Assembly (NCBI GenBank): GCA_903903985.1
Contig: CAIVAT010000163.1
Span: 73,061-137,060 of the forward strand
Length of the DNA: 64,000 nt
Origin: an uncultured Bacteroidales bacterium
Lineage (GTDB): Bacteria; Bacteroidota; Bacteroidia; Bacteroidales; FEN-979
Direction: 5' to 3'
Below are positions 9,935-20,010 of this stretch, piece after piece. Positions within the stretch are counted from its first letter, which is position 1. Every line of letters starts with the position of its first letter. Below the pieces are notes generated by a model. That model ran no database searches and was not told the DNA's origin. It was given only the letters and a program-made list of their open reading frames with translations. The position numbers were made by a program, and so were the translations under genes.

Positions 9935-12900
9935 ATGAAAAACCTTATCCTAGCTGTGTTCCTGCTGTTGATAGCGGGAATGATCAATGCCCAGCCGATC
10001 GCAGGTGTAAAAAATATCCCTTCCGATTATGCCACCATCCAGGCAGCCATCGCTGATTTGAATACAAAGGGTGTAGGTTCAGGAGGCGTAACATTCATCG
10101 TTGCCCTCAACCATACGGAAACCCTTGCCAATGCCACAGCCGGGTTACTAACCGCCACGGGGACCGCAACTGATTCAATCATTTTCCGAAAGGCTTCCGG
10201 AACAGGGGCGAATCCAAAGATCACTGCCTTTACCCCGGGAACATCTGCCACCCTTGATGGAATGATCAAGATCGCAGGGGGCGATTACATTGTATTTGAG
10301 GGGATTGACCTCGAAGAAAATGCACTCAATAATACGAACACAAAACGCATGGAATGGGGATATGCATTGATAAAAAAACAAAACACCTCTCCGTTCGACG
10401 GATGCCAGCATGTCATCATTAAAAACTGCACCATCACACTGAATAAAACAAACACCGGTTCCGTCGGGATATATTCCGGCAATCACATTGCCACTTCCGC
10501 CACTTCACTCAATATCAGTGCTAAAACCGACGCATGTAACAATTGCCTATTCGAAAATAACACCATATCCAATGTATATATTGGGATAAGTCTGAACGGA
10601 TTCAACGCTTCTACACCCTTTTCACTTTATGATCACAACAACTTTGTAGGGCAGAATGGCAAAAACAGGATCTTCAATTTCGGGGGTTCAAGTTCGGGCG
10701 CTTACGGAGTACTTGCCAATTACCAGGATTCTCTCAGGGTAATGAACGATTCCATTGCAGGGGGAACAGGCACTACCAGCATTGTTGCCGGGATATACCT
10801 GCAGGCCGGTACCAGTACGACCGCAGAAATCTCCGGGAATTATATCTCCGTGACCCGAAGCACAACCAATGGCAGTAACCTGTATGGCATCTGGAATCAG
10901 ACAGGTGGCACCCCGTCGCTGAACTCAATAAAAATTCATGATAATATTATTAAAAACTGCACACAACCTGTCACCACCACCGGCAGCCTCTACGGTATTT
11001 ACAACACCGGCGGCGCCGATACTGTCAGGATTTACAACAATGAATTGGTAAACTCAAGTTATTCAGGAACTGCTTCACATTTTGGCATCAGGTCGGATGC
11101 ATCAGGAACGGTGCAATTCATAAACAACAATTTAATTCACAATCTCAGTAATTCAAATACCGGTGGCTTGACCCTGATCTACATAGCATCCTTCACGACT
11201 GCAAATTGCTTTTCAAACGATATGCATGACTGCTCAGGAAATGGCGGAACCATCTATGGCATGTATGGCACCACTACCACGACATGGAATGTCTATAACA
11301 ACATGCTTAACAATATCAGCAGCAACAATGGCAGCGCATCGTCCTGTATGGTCAACGGGATCTATAACCAGGGTGCGAGCACAGCAAATATTTTCAACAA
11401 CTTCGTTACCGGACTCAATGCCACTGCAGCCACTTCCAATCCTTCCATCATGGGCATAAATATTGTCGGAGGAACAACAAGCAATGTCTATTACAACACC
11501 GTTTACCTGAACGCATCCAGCACCGGCACCACTTTTGGATCCGCTGCTGTTTATGCAACTTCATCTACAAATACGGTAACGGTGCTGCGCAACAATATAC
11601 TGGTCAATAAATCAACGCCCGGAACCACCGGACATACCGTTGCATACAGACGAAACGGAACAAGCCTTTCTTCTTATTCACCAACCTCGGACAACAATTG
11701 TTTTTACGCCGGTGCCCATGGCCCAAAAAACCTCATTTTCTATAACGGAACCACCGGGGATGAAACCATTGATGCCTTTCAATCCAGGGTTACACCAAGG
11801 GATGCGCTCTCCTTTGCAGAAGATCCGCCATTTATTGAAGGGGACACCCCACCTTACGACATTCATTTGTCCGACACAATTCCAACGTTCTGTGAAAGCG
11901 GCGGAGCTATTGTAACTATACCCAATATTGTAAGCGACATTGATAATGACCCAAGGTTCCCGAATGCAGGATACCCTTATCACCCTCCATTCAATGTTAC
12001 AGCACCGGATGTTGGCGCGGATGAATTTGGCGGCATCCCCAACGATCTTACCCCCCCTGTGATCAGTTATGTTCCACTGGCAAATACATCATCCCTAGGC
12101 CCAAGGACCCTGACAGTCAATATTACCGATGTTATGTCAGGGGTGCCCACTGTATTACCGGGATTGCCTGTTTTGTACTGGAAAATCAACAATGCCGTTG
12201 CCTGGAACAGTTCAACAGGCTCATATTCCAGCGGAAATCAATATAGTTTTTCTTTTGGAGCAGGCGTTGTGCTTGCTGATGTTGTTTATTATTACATCTG
12301 TGCACAGGATGGCTTCCATACTCCCAATGTTGCCGTCAGTCCGGCTGCGGGGGCTGATGGTTTAACTTCAAGTCCTCCGGCATGTTCCACTGCTCCTGCT
12401 ACACCACATGCATACAGGATCGTTGGAACATTGCCCGCAGGTAATTATCTGATCGGCGGAACCGGCAATACTCCTTCAGCCGGCTGCACCTATGTTGACA
12501 TCACACAGGCATTTGCGGATGTTAACAATGTGGTTGACCGCATCGTAGTTACCAATGGAGGCAGCGGTTACAGTCAGTATTCCACTTATGTTACCCTGTC
12601 GGGGGGCGGCGGTTCTGGTGCATTGGCCGAAGCAGTTGTCGATGAATTTGGTGTAATTACAGCCATTGTTGTTACCAGAAACGGTGATGGCTATTACCTG
12701 CCGCCAACAGTCACGATTACCGGTGCAGGCATTGATGCGGCCGCAACCGCATATATCGGTGCCGGTAAAGAAATTACAGGGAATGTCACTTTCGTCATAG
12801 ATACTTCCTACCGGTCAGGCGAAGAAAACTATTTCCCGCTACACCTCGAACCGGTGGTGGGAACCGGTCCAACCAGGACCCTCACCCTAAAACCCGGCCC

Positions 12901-14512
12901 TTTGTCGTCTCCCACCATTTACGCAAACTATGGATCCGGGGTTTTTAAACTGAACGGAATCGATTATTTCACCATCGATGGCTCAAATAACGGGTCGTCA
13001 TCCAGAGATCTTACGCTTAATCTATTGTATTCCGGCATTAACACTGCCATCGTATGGATCGCCAGTGCCACCGATATAGACGGTGCAACGCACAATACCA
13101 TCAAAAACTGCAAAATCCTTGGAGCTGATCCAAGTACATTGACCTATGCCGGCATCTTTTCCGGAGGGACTGAATCGATCGAGAGTACATACTATGCCCT
13201 GGCTCCAAATTCATACAACACCTTTGAAAACAATAATATCTATTATGCACGGAATGGTATTGTAACCCTTGGAAAGTCATCCGCTGAACCCGACGAAGGT
13301 GTAACCATCAAAAACAACCAGCTCGGAAATGAAGCGGCCGGCGAAGGACTTTTCCGCCAGGGGATTTTCATCGAAAATCAAACCGGTGGGTTGATCAATG
13401 GCAACCACCTGCAAAACATCACATATAGCGGTCAATTTTACTGGGTCGCAGGGCTTTATGTTGTGAATTCAAAAAACATGAACATCTCCGCCAATAAAAT
13501 TCACAACGTACGGCAGACCCTCAACGGTGCATCCTATTGGGTGGATGGCATTTACCAGAGTGCCCCGGCTTTTAATGCTTCAGATAATCCTTCCGGGAAC
13601 ATTTACGTTAATAATGTCCTATACGATCTGACCTCCGGTGGCGAAAATACATACTACAATGTGGTTGGCATCCATAATGTTAATGGCTGGGGGGATAAAT
13701 ATTATTATAATTCAGTATATCTTTCAGGGCAACTGAATCAAACCGGCTCTTCAAATGGTGCACCTTCGGCCTGTTTTTCCAATGGATTGGGCGTCAACTC
13801 CACCTATGCTACGAACATTGAAGTGAAAAACAACATCTTTTACATCAACAGTTACAATCCTACCGGAACCAACCACCATTATGCCCATTATACCGTGCTG
13901 ACTTCATATGCCGGCAGCAACCTGGATTACAACCTGTTGCTTGATTCTGTTACAGGAACCGCCATTGGTCATATTGGCCGTTTCAACAATGCAAATCAGG
14001 ACGACATCTTCCAATGGCGGGCGGCTACTTTGCAGGACAATGCCTCCCTTTCGGTTGATCCTTTATTCAGTTCCGCCACTGACCTTGCACCACAGGCCGG
14101 ATCCCTGGTATTGGGAGCAGGAATTCCCATACCAGGTTTCACTACCGATTTCACAGGTGCACCGAGGAATGCCGCGCATCCTTCCATCGGTGCTTATGAA
14201 AATTCTGTCATCACGGGGAAATACTGGAATGGTTCTGTCTCTTCGGACTGGAACAATGGCCTGAACTGGACACCTGCAGGCATCCCGACGGCGTCAGATG
14301 ATCTCACCATTCCGACAGGAACTCCTTTCGGATGCATCCTGAACCATACCGGACTGGAATGCAAAAGCATCTCCGTCAACATTGGCGCTGTCATGACAAT
14401 GCTGGCCGGTTCTGAAATCACCGTCCATGGGAATTTCACCATCCGGAATGGCGGAAACCTGACGAATGACGGCACATTGACCCTCAAGGGGAATCTGGTG
14501 AATGAGAACTAA
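9935..14512 (+). CDS. giant secreted parallel beta-helix protein (paralogue 3)
   Basis: 1525 residues. Signal peptide MKNLILAVFLLLIAGMINAQ, then 'PIAGVKNIPSDYATIQAAIA', which is nearly the same start as the preceding gene; the first ~700 residues of the two proteins align throughout. After the first beta-helix comes a linker domain 'PPVISYVPLANTSS' that is also found in the first giant protein. Then there is a glycine-rich 'VTNGGSGY...GGGGSGA...VTRNGDGYY' module (nt ~12531-12767) inserted inside the next domain, a second beta-helix, and the C-terminal 'KYWNGSVSSDWNNGLNW' module. The stop codon overlaps that of the convergent protease gene by 3-4 bp. There is no T9SS sorting domain. Probably a cell-surface or extracellular binding protein; substrate unknown. 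Confidence 0.85.
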   Translation: MKNLILAVFLLLIAGMINAQPIAGVKNIPSDYATIQAAIADLNTKGVGSGGVTFIVALNHTETLANATAGLLTATGTATDSIIFRKASGTGANPKITAFTPGTSATLDGMIKIAGGDYIVFEGIDLEENALNNTNTKRMEWGYALIKKQNTSPFDGCQHVIIKNCTITLNKTNTGSVGIYSGNHIATSATSLNISAKTDACNNCLFENNTISNVYIGISLNGFNASTPFSLYDHNNFVGQNGKNRIFNFGGSSSGAYGVLANYQDSLRVMNDSIAGGTGTTSIVAGIYLQAGTSTTAEISGNYISVTRSTTNGSNLYGIWNQTGGTPSLNSIKIHDNIIKNCTQPVTTTGSLYGIYNTGGADTVRIYNNELVNSSYSGTASHFGIRSDASGTVQFINNNLIHNLSNSNTGGLTLIYIASFTTANCFSNDMHDCSGNGGTIYGMYGTTTTTWNVYNNMLNNISSNNGSASSCMVNGIYNQGASTANIFNNFVTGLNATAATSNPSIMGINIVGGTTSNVYYNTVYLNASSTGTTFGSAAVYATSSTNTVTVLRNNILVNKSTPGTTGHTVAYRRNGTSLSSYSPTSDNNCFYAGAHGPKNLIFYNGTTGDETIDAFQSRVTPRDALSFAEDPPFIEGDTPPYDIHLSDTIPTFCESGGAIVTIPNIVSDIDNDPRFPNAGYPYHPPFNVTAPDVGADEFGGIPNDLTPPVISYVPLANTSSLGPRTLTVNITDVMSGVPTVLPGLPVLYWKINNAVAWNSSTGSYSSGNQYSFSFGAGVVLADVVYYYICAQDGFHTPNVAVSPAAGADGLTSSPPACSTAPATPHAYRIVGTLPAGNYLIGGTGNTPSAGCTYVDITQAFADVNNVVDRIVVTNGGSGYSQYSTYVTLSGGGGSGALAEAVVDEFGVITAIVVTRNGDGYYLPPTVTITGAGIDAAATAYIGAGKEITGNVTFVIDTSYRSGEENYFPLHLEPVVGTGPTRTLTLKPGPLSSPTIYANYGSGVFKLNGIDYFTIDGSNNGSSSRDLTLNLLYSGINTAIVWIASATDIDGATHNTIKNCKILGADPSTLTYAGIFSGGTESIESTYYALAPNSYNTFENNNIYYARNGIVTLGKSSAEPDEGVTIKNNQLGNEAAGEGLFRQGIFIENQTGGLINGNHLQNITYSGQFYWVAGLYVVNSKNMNISANKIHNVRQTLNGASYWVDGIYQSAPAFNASDNPSGNIYVNNVLYDLTSGGENTYYNVVGIHNVNGWGDKYYYNSVYLSGQLNQTGSSNGAPSACFSNGLGVNSTYATNIEVKNNIFYINSYNPTGTNHHYAHYTVLTSYAGSNLDYNLLLDSVTGTAIGHIGRFNNANQDDIFQWRAATLQDNASLSVDPLFSSATDLAPQAGSLVLGAGIPIPGFTTDFTGAPRNAAHPSIGAYENSVITGKYWNGSVSSDWNNGLNWTPAGIPTASDDLTIPTGTPFGCILNHTGLECKSISVNIGAVMTMLAGSEITVHGNFTIRNGGNLTNDGTLTLKGNLVNEN

Positions 14513-17091
14513 TGTCTTGAAATAAGCAGCTTTCCAGTGGCTTTTCCGCTATCGGTGCTTATCTGATACATGTAATATCCGGGAGGCAACGATCTAACAT
14601 TGATCGTAACCTCCTGCATACCTGCTTTGAAATTGCCACTCGCAATATCCATTACTTTTTGCCCGAGGACGTTGGTTAAAGTACCGGTTAATATTTCCGC
14701 ATGTTGAAGGTCGAACCGGAATGTAACAACCTCCTTGGCGGGATTTGGAAATACACAAAGAGGGCTGTTTTCGGCGAACGGTCCGATTCCGACTGTCCTG
14801 GAAATGTTCATATCAAGCAGGTAGGTCCCGGTTACTCCCGGGAAATAGGGGGTCACATTGAAGATCAACGTTCCGCCGTTCGAAAGAATGATGTTTGAAG
14901 GCATGACGTCATCATACGAGTCTGACCATTTGGTTCCATACTTGTAAGAAAACATCACATCGGCAGTATAGGTCTGCCCGTTGCCACTGTTATAACTATC
15001 ATGCACCCGGGCATTTATACTGTAACTATAGCCGGCAGGAAAATCAACCTTGTAAAAATCCACATCGGTTCCGGAATGGATATTTGAGCCATTGGTATTG
15101 CAGTTGGCGGCATTATCTAAAAAGTTCAGTGGTAACGAAAAGGCTGTTGCTTCTGTATTGTTGGCCTCAAAACTGTCAGCATACAAGGGTTGGTCTGTAA
15201 TAATCACTTCCAAAGGATTCGTAAAAGAACCGGCTGAAACGATGGTCCATTCTCCACCTGTAGGCTTATCCCAAACAACAAGATAATAAGAGCCAGGTTC
15301 AACATTTAACCCGGCGGATGAAAAAGTTACATCATTGAAATAATAACCAGCCTGAAGCGATAATCCTGTATATTCCTGGATAGCCTGGATCCAGGTACCA
15401 TTGGAAGAATGAAGGTCGAGGGAGATGTCACCAGAGAAAGTCGTTGATCCTATATTGGATATATCGGCAGTAGCAGTGAAAGCCTGGTTCACCAGGATGG
15501 GATTGTGGTTGACAGTAATGTTGCTGTAAAGCTGAATGTTGTTGGAAGTACCCTCGACTGTGACATTGATCGGATTTGCATAAGAGCCTGCTGCAACAAG
15601 CGTCCAGCCTCCCCCGGTAGGCCGGGAATAGATGCCTATGGTATAATTGCCGGGTGTGGCTCCGGCAATGCCGGCCGAAGTGAATGTCAGACCTCCGGTG
15701 TAATGATAGCCTGCCGGCAGGTTTTCCCCGGTAAAGGTCTGTATGTAATCAATAAAAGTGCCCTGGTCGTTAAACAGCGCCGCGGTATAATCTCCTGTAA
15801 ATGTAGTGGTTCCTGCATTTAAAATATCCGCATTCACATTGAATCCCACCCCGAAAGCGATCGGATTGGGAGTTACGGTAGCGGCAGAATACATCTGAAT
15901 GGTCGTACCCGTCGTTTGATTCGGCTGAATTCCAAACAAGGCCTGCTGATTGTTGTTAAAGGAATTGCTTCCAGGGTTCAATGCATCAAGTAAATAGAAA
16001 CCATCCCCTGCTCCTCCCCATCCCCAGTTCATATGGAAGTAATCTGCATCGTAGCCGTCGCAGACCCATGTATGCCCGCCTGATCCAAAACCGGCATATT
16101 GAACCGGACGACCTGCATCCAGATCCGTTTTTAACATTTGCTTCCACTCAGCATCCGTATGGGTTGCCCTGATCGAACCAACCATCGCATTCGAATAACC
16201 AAAATAGGTTTTATACGCTGCTTCTGAACACACGGCATGATGTCCCTGGTCGTCATCTTCGATCACCCATCCGTAACTTCCGTCGGGGCCGTAGGTCATT
16301 TCAACAGCAACTCCGCAATGGAACATCAGCAATGCTACCGCATTATTTATACTGTTTAAGTGAGCCGGCATGGATGCATAATCATAGGTTGTACTTGCAA
16401 AATCGGCTGATAATGTTCCATAATTGGAATTATAAGAATGAAAACCCGTTCCGGTTGCTGGATAATTCCAGTATTTCATGATCTGTGCCATGGTAGTAGC
16501 CGGGCAACCCGTCACACAATGTCCACCGGGGCCGGCCGGGTCAGCAGGACACATTGCATTTTCATAAGGATTCTGGTTCCAGGTTGTATTCAGCAACGGG
16601 CCAACCGCTCTGGTTTTAATATGTGAATTTATTGGCTTCCCATCCTCCAGGTTTTTCCAGCTTGTCTCAATTTCAGGATCTGCCTGAAGTTCGTTCATCC
16701 TTACATAAAGAATTTCCTTTTTATACTTGTCAAGCAGTTTTATGAATGCCGGAGGCAGGTTGCTTCCTGTATAACTTCCTGAAAGGGTGTACCCTAGAAC
16801 CGGTGCGACATCGTCATCGGCTGACAGGATTACAAAACCATCGTCCTGATTGACGTTAAATATATAATATGCGGAAAATTCCTGATTGTCCGTGTTTTCT
16901 GAAATGGGATCTGAAATACTCTTTTGGGTGAAGGCGAGGGTGAGATCTACATCTGAAAATCCTTTATGATCAATCGAATAGAGATAGAAATTTTTTGCAA
17001 TCCTCATTGCAACCCCGGAGTCAACGGGATCACCAAATAAAAAGTTTGCGGCAAAAATCGAAAGCGTAAAAAAAAGAAATAGTTTTTTCAT
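14509..17091 (-). CDS. C10 family (streptopain-type) cysteine protease with T9SS sorting domain
   Basis: 860 residues with a signal peptide (MKKLFLFFTLSIFAANFLFG), an inhibitory pro-region (~25-160) and a C10 catalytic domain. The motif 'TGCPATTMAQIMKYWNYP' carries the nucleophile Cys196. 'SGGHTWVCDGYD' carries His340, followed by 'FHMNWGWGGAGDGFYLLDA', which matches the streptococcal SpeB pattern closely. Two related beta-sandwich repeats follow ('TVTPNPIAFGVGFNVNAD' and 'NITVNHNPILVNQAFTATAD'). Next is a PPC-like segment, and last a type A T9SS domain ('FPNPAKEVVTF' ... 'GKLLISRH'). The protein is expected to be secreted by T9SS and activated by pro-peptide removal. A GGAGG sequence lies 7 bases before the start, which is unusual in this phylum. 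Confidence 0.93.
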   Translation of the reverse strand: MKKLFLFFTLSIFAANFLFGDPVDSGVAMRIAKNFYLYSIDHKGFSDVDLTLAFTQKSISDPISENTDNQEFSAYYIFNVNQDDGFVILSADDDVAPVLGYTLSGSYTGSNLPPAFIKLLDKYKKEILYVRMNELQADPEIETSWKNLEDGKPINSHIKTRAVGPLLNTTWNQNPYENAMCPADPAGPGGHCVTGCPATTMAQIMKYWNYPATGTGFHSYNSNYGTLSADFASTTYDYASMPAHLNSINNAVALLMFHCGVAVEMTYGPDGSYGWVIEDDDQGHHAVCSEAAYKTYFGYSNAMVGSIRATHTDAEWKQMLKTDLDAGRPVQYAGFGSGGHTWVCDGYDADYFHMNWGWGGAGDGFYLLDALNPGSNSFNNNQQALFGIQPNQTTGTTIQMYSAATVTPNPIAFGVGFNVNADILNAGTTTFTGDYTAALFNDQGTFIDYIQTFTGENLPAGYHYTGGLTFTSAGIAGATPGNYTIGIYSRPTGGGWTLVAAGSYANPINVTVEGTSNNIQLYSNITVNHNPILVNQAFTATADISNIGSTTFSGDISLDLHSSNGTWIQAIQEYTGLSLQAGYYFNDVTFSSAGLNVEPGSYYLVVWDKPTGGEWTIVSAGSFTNPLEVIITDQPLYADSFEANNTEATAFSLPLNFLDNAANCNTNGSNIHSGTDVDFYKVDFPAGYSYSINARVHDSYNSGNGQTYTADVMFSYKYGTKWSDSYDDVMPSNIILSNGGTLIFNVTPYFPGVTGTYLLDMNISRTVGIGPFAENSPLCVFPNPAKEVVTFRFDLQHAEILTGTLTNVLGQKVMDIASGNFKAGMQEVTINVRSLPPGYYMYQISTDSGKATGKLLISRH

Positions 17092-17300
17092 TTTTTGTCC
17101 TCCTGATTTGAATTAAAATGTATAACATTGAAGAAAATATAGGCGATACAAAACATTACCTGCAAAACCGGATACTTCGATAAGCGAACGCAAGATATAA
17201 TGATTTTAACTTTTTTGCAACACTCCTGGCAACATATTTATCTCGAATTTTGGGATTGTGAATTATAAATGTTAAGAAAAACAGAATTTATTTTTTTACT

Positions 17301-19700
17301 ATGAAAAATTCAATCATTTCATTCCTGGCAGGAATGGTATTTCTTCCACTGATCCTTACAGCTCAAACCAGTCAGCCCTCTTTTATTGGAAAAATCAAAT
17401 CAATCAGCGTCAAGGAGCATTCCGTTCTGTTGAATGCAGAAAATGCCTGCGCCGAGATCGTTGCATACACGCCAACCGTTCTCCGGATCCGAATTGCCCG
17501 GACAGCCATGGTAAATGATTTTTCCTACGCGGTGATCCAGTCACCCGTTTCCGGTTTGAAGAGATTGAACGAAAATCGTGATTCCTTGTTGCTTGCAACA
17601 GATTCGCTAAACATTGTCATTTATAAAGATCCTTTCAGGATTTCAGTGAGAAGTCGCCATGGTGAAACACTCTCCGAAGATCAGTCCGGGTTTCCCGTTT
17701 CATGGCTCGGGACCGAGGTGACCTGTTATAAAAAACTTTTTGCCGATGAAAAATTCATGGGACTTGGAGAAAAGACCGGCAACCTTGATAAAAGTGGTAA
17801 TGCTTACGAAAACTGGAACTCAGATGTGCCTGCCTATGCCATCAATCATGATCCGTTGTACCAGAGCATTCCATTTTTCATCGGGGTTCATGGGAAAGTC
17901 ACCTACGGCATTTTCCTTGATAATTCCTTTCGGACGAAGTTTAACTTTGGCGCCTCCACCGATGAAAAGTTCAGCAGTTTCTCCGCTTCCGATGGTGATC
18001 TGAACTATTATGTTTTCGGAGCATCCGGAATTGCAGGGATCCTCAGGGATTATACCTGGCTTACCGGACGTATGCCCATGCCTCCTTATTGGAGTTTGGG
18101 ATACCAGCAATGCCGGTGGAGCTATTTCCCTGAATCGCAGGTGATGGATATCGCACAGCAGTTCCGCGACAAGCAAATTCCTTGCGACGTCATTTATCTC
18201 GACATCGACTACATGGATGCCTACAAAATTTTCACATGGAACCTCGACCGGTTTCCTCAACCGCTGGCCATGGTCAGGAAATTAAACAGCATGGGGTTTC
18301 ACCTGGCAACAATCGTTGATCCCGGCATCAAAATTGAGAAGGGATATTTCGCTTATGATGAAGGATTGGCCAACAATTACTTTGCAAAATACCCCGACGG
18401 AAGCAATTACATTGGCAGTGTATGGCCCGGACGTTGTCATTTCCCTGATTTTACAAAGGAGCAGGTCAGAAAATGGTGGGGCGCTTCATTCAACAGGCTT
18501 TCGGATGCCGGGGTTGAAGGTTTTTGGAACGATATGAATGAACCCAGCGCATGGGGTCAGAGCATTCCGAATATCGTTCAGTTCGATTTTGAAGGCCGGA
18601 AAGGTTCTATTACCGAAGCCCATAACATCTATGGACTTGAGATGTCGCGTGCCACGTTTGAAGGAACCAAATCGTTGTTGAATGGCAAGCGGCCCTTTGT
18701 ACTCACCCGGGCAGGTTATGCAGGAATACAGCGATATTCGGCGGTGTGGACCGGCGATAATGATGCAACCGATGATCACATGCTGCTTTCAGCGCGTATG
18801 GTGACCGGGCTCGGGCTTTCTGGCGTTTCATTCACCGGCCCTGATGTTGGCGGTTTCATGGGAAATCCGACAGAACAGCTCTTTACCCGATGGATGTCCA
18901 TGGGAGTGTACACGCCTTTTTTCAGGAATCACTCAGCCTGGGACACCAAAAGCAAGGAACCATGGTCTTTCGGACTGAATGTGGAACGGATGGTAAAAGA
19001 GATGATTATGCAGCGTTACCGGCTCCTGCCATATATTTATGCTTCTTTCAGGGAATCAGCCATTAACGGCCTGCCGGTTTCAAGAAGCCTGGCAATCAAT
19101 TATACCTTTGATGAGAAGGTCTATTGGAGGCAGTACCAAAACGAATATCTGTTCGGCGATAACCTGCTTGTGGCCCCCGTGTCATGCAACCAGCAGGCAG
19201 CAAAGGTATACCTGCCAGAAGGTGGCTGGTATCGTTTCAGTACGGGAGAATTTTACAAAGGAAAATCTGAAGTAACCGTGGATGCCCCGCTCAATGACCT
19301 GCCGGTCTTTGTCAGGGCTTCAGGCATCATACCCATGCAGTCGGACATTCAGTACACAGCGCAGATGCCCTCTTCCATCCTTGATCTGCATGTTTACAAC
19401 GGAGATAAACCCAATTCCTTTGTTTTTTATGAAGATGATGGCTTAACCTACCAATTTGAAAATGGCCAATACCTGAGCAGAATGATCTCCTTTGACCCGG
19501 TGAAAAAGGTGATCAGGTTTTCAAAAGCTGAAGGAAGTTTTAAATCAAAATTCACTGCCATTCGGCTGATCCTTCATTCCTTCGATGAGGTGATGACGAT
19601 GCGTTCAAACGGGAAGGACTATTCGCTTAAACTCAAGTCGGTTAACGAACGGACCATTGAGTTTCCGGTCACCGACGAGGAAATGGTATTCACCTATTAA
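17301..19700 (+). CDS. GH31 family alpha-glucosidase
   Basis: 799 residues with signal peptide MKNSIISFLAGMVFLPLILTAQ. The order is an N-terminal galactose-mutarotase-like beta-sandwich (~25-250), then the GH31 (beta/alpha)8 barrel starting at 'RMPMPPYWSLGYQQCRWSY'. 'GFWNDMNEPSAW' carries the nucleophile Asp411, and 'WTGDNDATDDHM' carries the acid/base Asp486. A C-terminal beta domain closes the protein ('LFGDNLLVAPV', 'YEDDG'). Length and motifs fit retaining alpha-glucosidases and alpha-xylosidases of Bacteroidota. It is probably periplasmic and cleaves terminal alpha-linked glucose (or xylose) residues. It is transcribed divergently from the protease across a 209-bp gap in which I could not identify a convincing promoter. 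Substrate preference cannot be read from the sequence. Confidence 0.93.
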   Translation: MKNSIISFLAGMVFLPLILTAQTSQPSFIGKIKSISVKEHSVLLNAENACAEIVAYTPTVLRIRIARTAMVNDFSYAVIQSPVSGLKRLNENRDSLLLATDSLNIVIYKDPFRISVRSRHGETLSEDQSGFPVSWLGTEVTCYKKLFADEKFMGLGEKTGNLDKSGNAYENWNSDVPAYAINHDPLYQSIPFFIGVHGKVTYGIFLDNSFRTKFNFGASTDEKFSSFSASDGDLNYYVFGASGIAGILRDYTWLTGRMPMPPYWSLGYQQCRWSYFPESQVMDIAQQFRDKQIPCDVIYLDIDYMDAYKIFTWNLDRFPQPLAMVRKLNSMGFHLATIVDPGIKIEKGYFAYDEGLANNYFAKYPDGSNYIGSVWPGRCHFPDFTKEQVRKWWGASFNRLSDAGVEGFWNDMNEPSAWGQSIPNIVQFDFEGRKGSITEAHNIYGLEMSRATFEGTKSLLNGKRPFVLTRAGYAGIQRYSAVWTGDNDATDDHMLLSARMVTGLGLSGVSFTGPDVGGFMGNPTEQLFTRWMSMGVYTPFFRNHSAWDTKSKEPWSFGLNVERMVKEMIMQRYRLLPYIYASFRESAINGLPVSRSLAINYTFDEKVYWRQYQNEYLFGDNLLVAPVSCNQQAAKVYLPEGGWYRFSTGEFYKGKSEVTVDAPLNDLPVFVRASGIIPMQSDIQYTAQMPSSILDLHVYNGDKPNSFVFYEDDGLTYQFENGQYLSRMISFDPVKKVIRFSKAEGSFKSKFTAIRLILHSFDEVMTMRSNGKDYSLKLKSVNERTIEFPVTDEEMVFTY

Positions 19701-19881
19701 GTACCCTCCTTTTGCCCTCCCCTGCCTGCAAAGTTCTGCGGGAGTATGTGTTCCCTTTCTTGCAGTACAGGTGATGGGTCTTGACTTTCTCCCCTGGATT
19801 CCTTGTATTTGTCATACAACACAAAAATCCACAGTTTGAGTTAACCTGTACAAAAGTCGCGTATTTAAAAAGGAGGAAAAA

Positions 19882-20010
19882 ATGAAAACCCATTCCATTT
19901 TCTTCCTGTTTCTGTTCATGATCCTTTTGGCAAACGCCCCTTCCTTTTCAGCCAACCTCGGCGATTTCCGGACCAAAGCGAGCGGAAACTGGAAATATTA
20001 TTCCCAATAG
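19882..20010 (+). pseudogene. truncated secreted-protein stub (signal peptide plus ~18 residues)
   Basis: A 42-codon reading frame preceded by an unusually strong ribosome site (aggagg 6 bases upstream of the ATG at 19882). It encodes a good signal peptide (MKTHSIFFLFLFMILLANAP) followed by 'SFSANLGDFRTKASGNWKYY' and then a stop. 'GDFRTKASGNW' is how many Bacteroidota surface proteins with G8/beta-helix domains begin after their signal peptide, but here the protein ends at once. The stop falls where the convergent GxxExxY gene begins (its stop codon lies inside this frame). I read it as the 5' remnant of a surface-protein gene cut off by insertion or deletion. A genuine tiny secreted peptide is possible but less likely. 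Confidence 0.55.
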
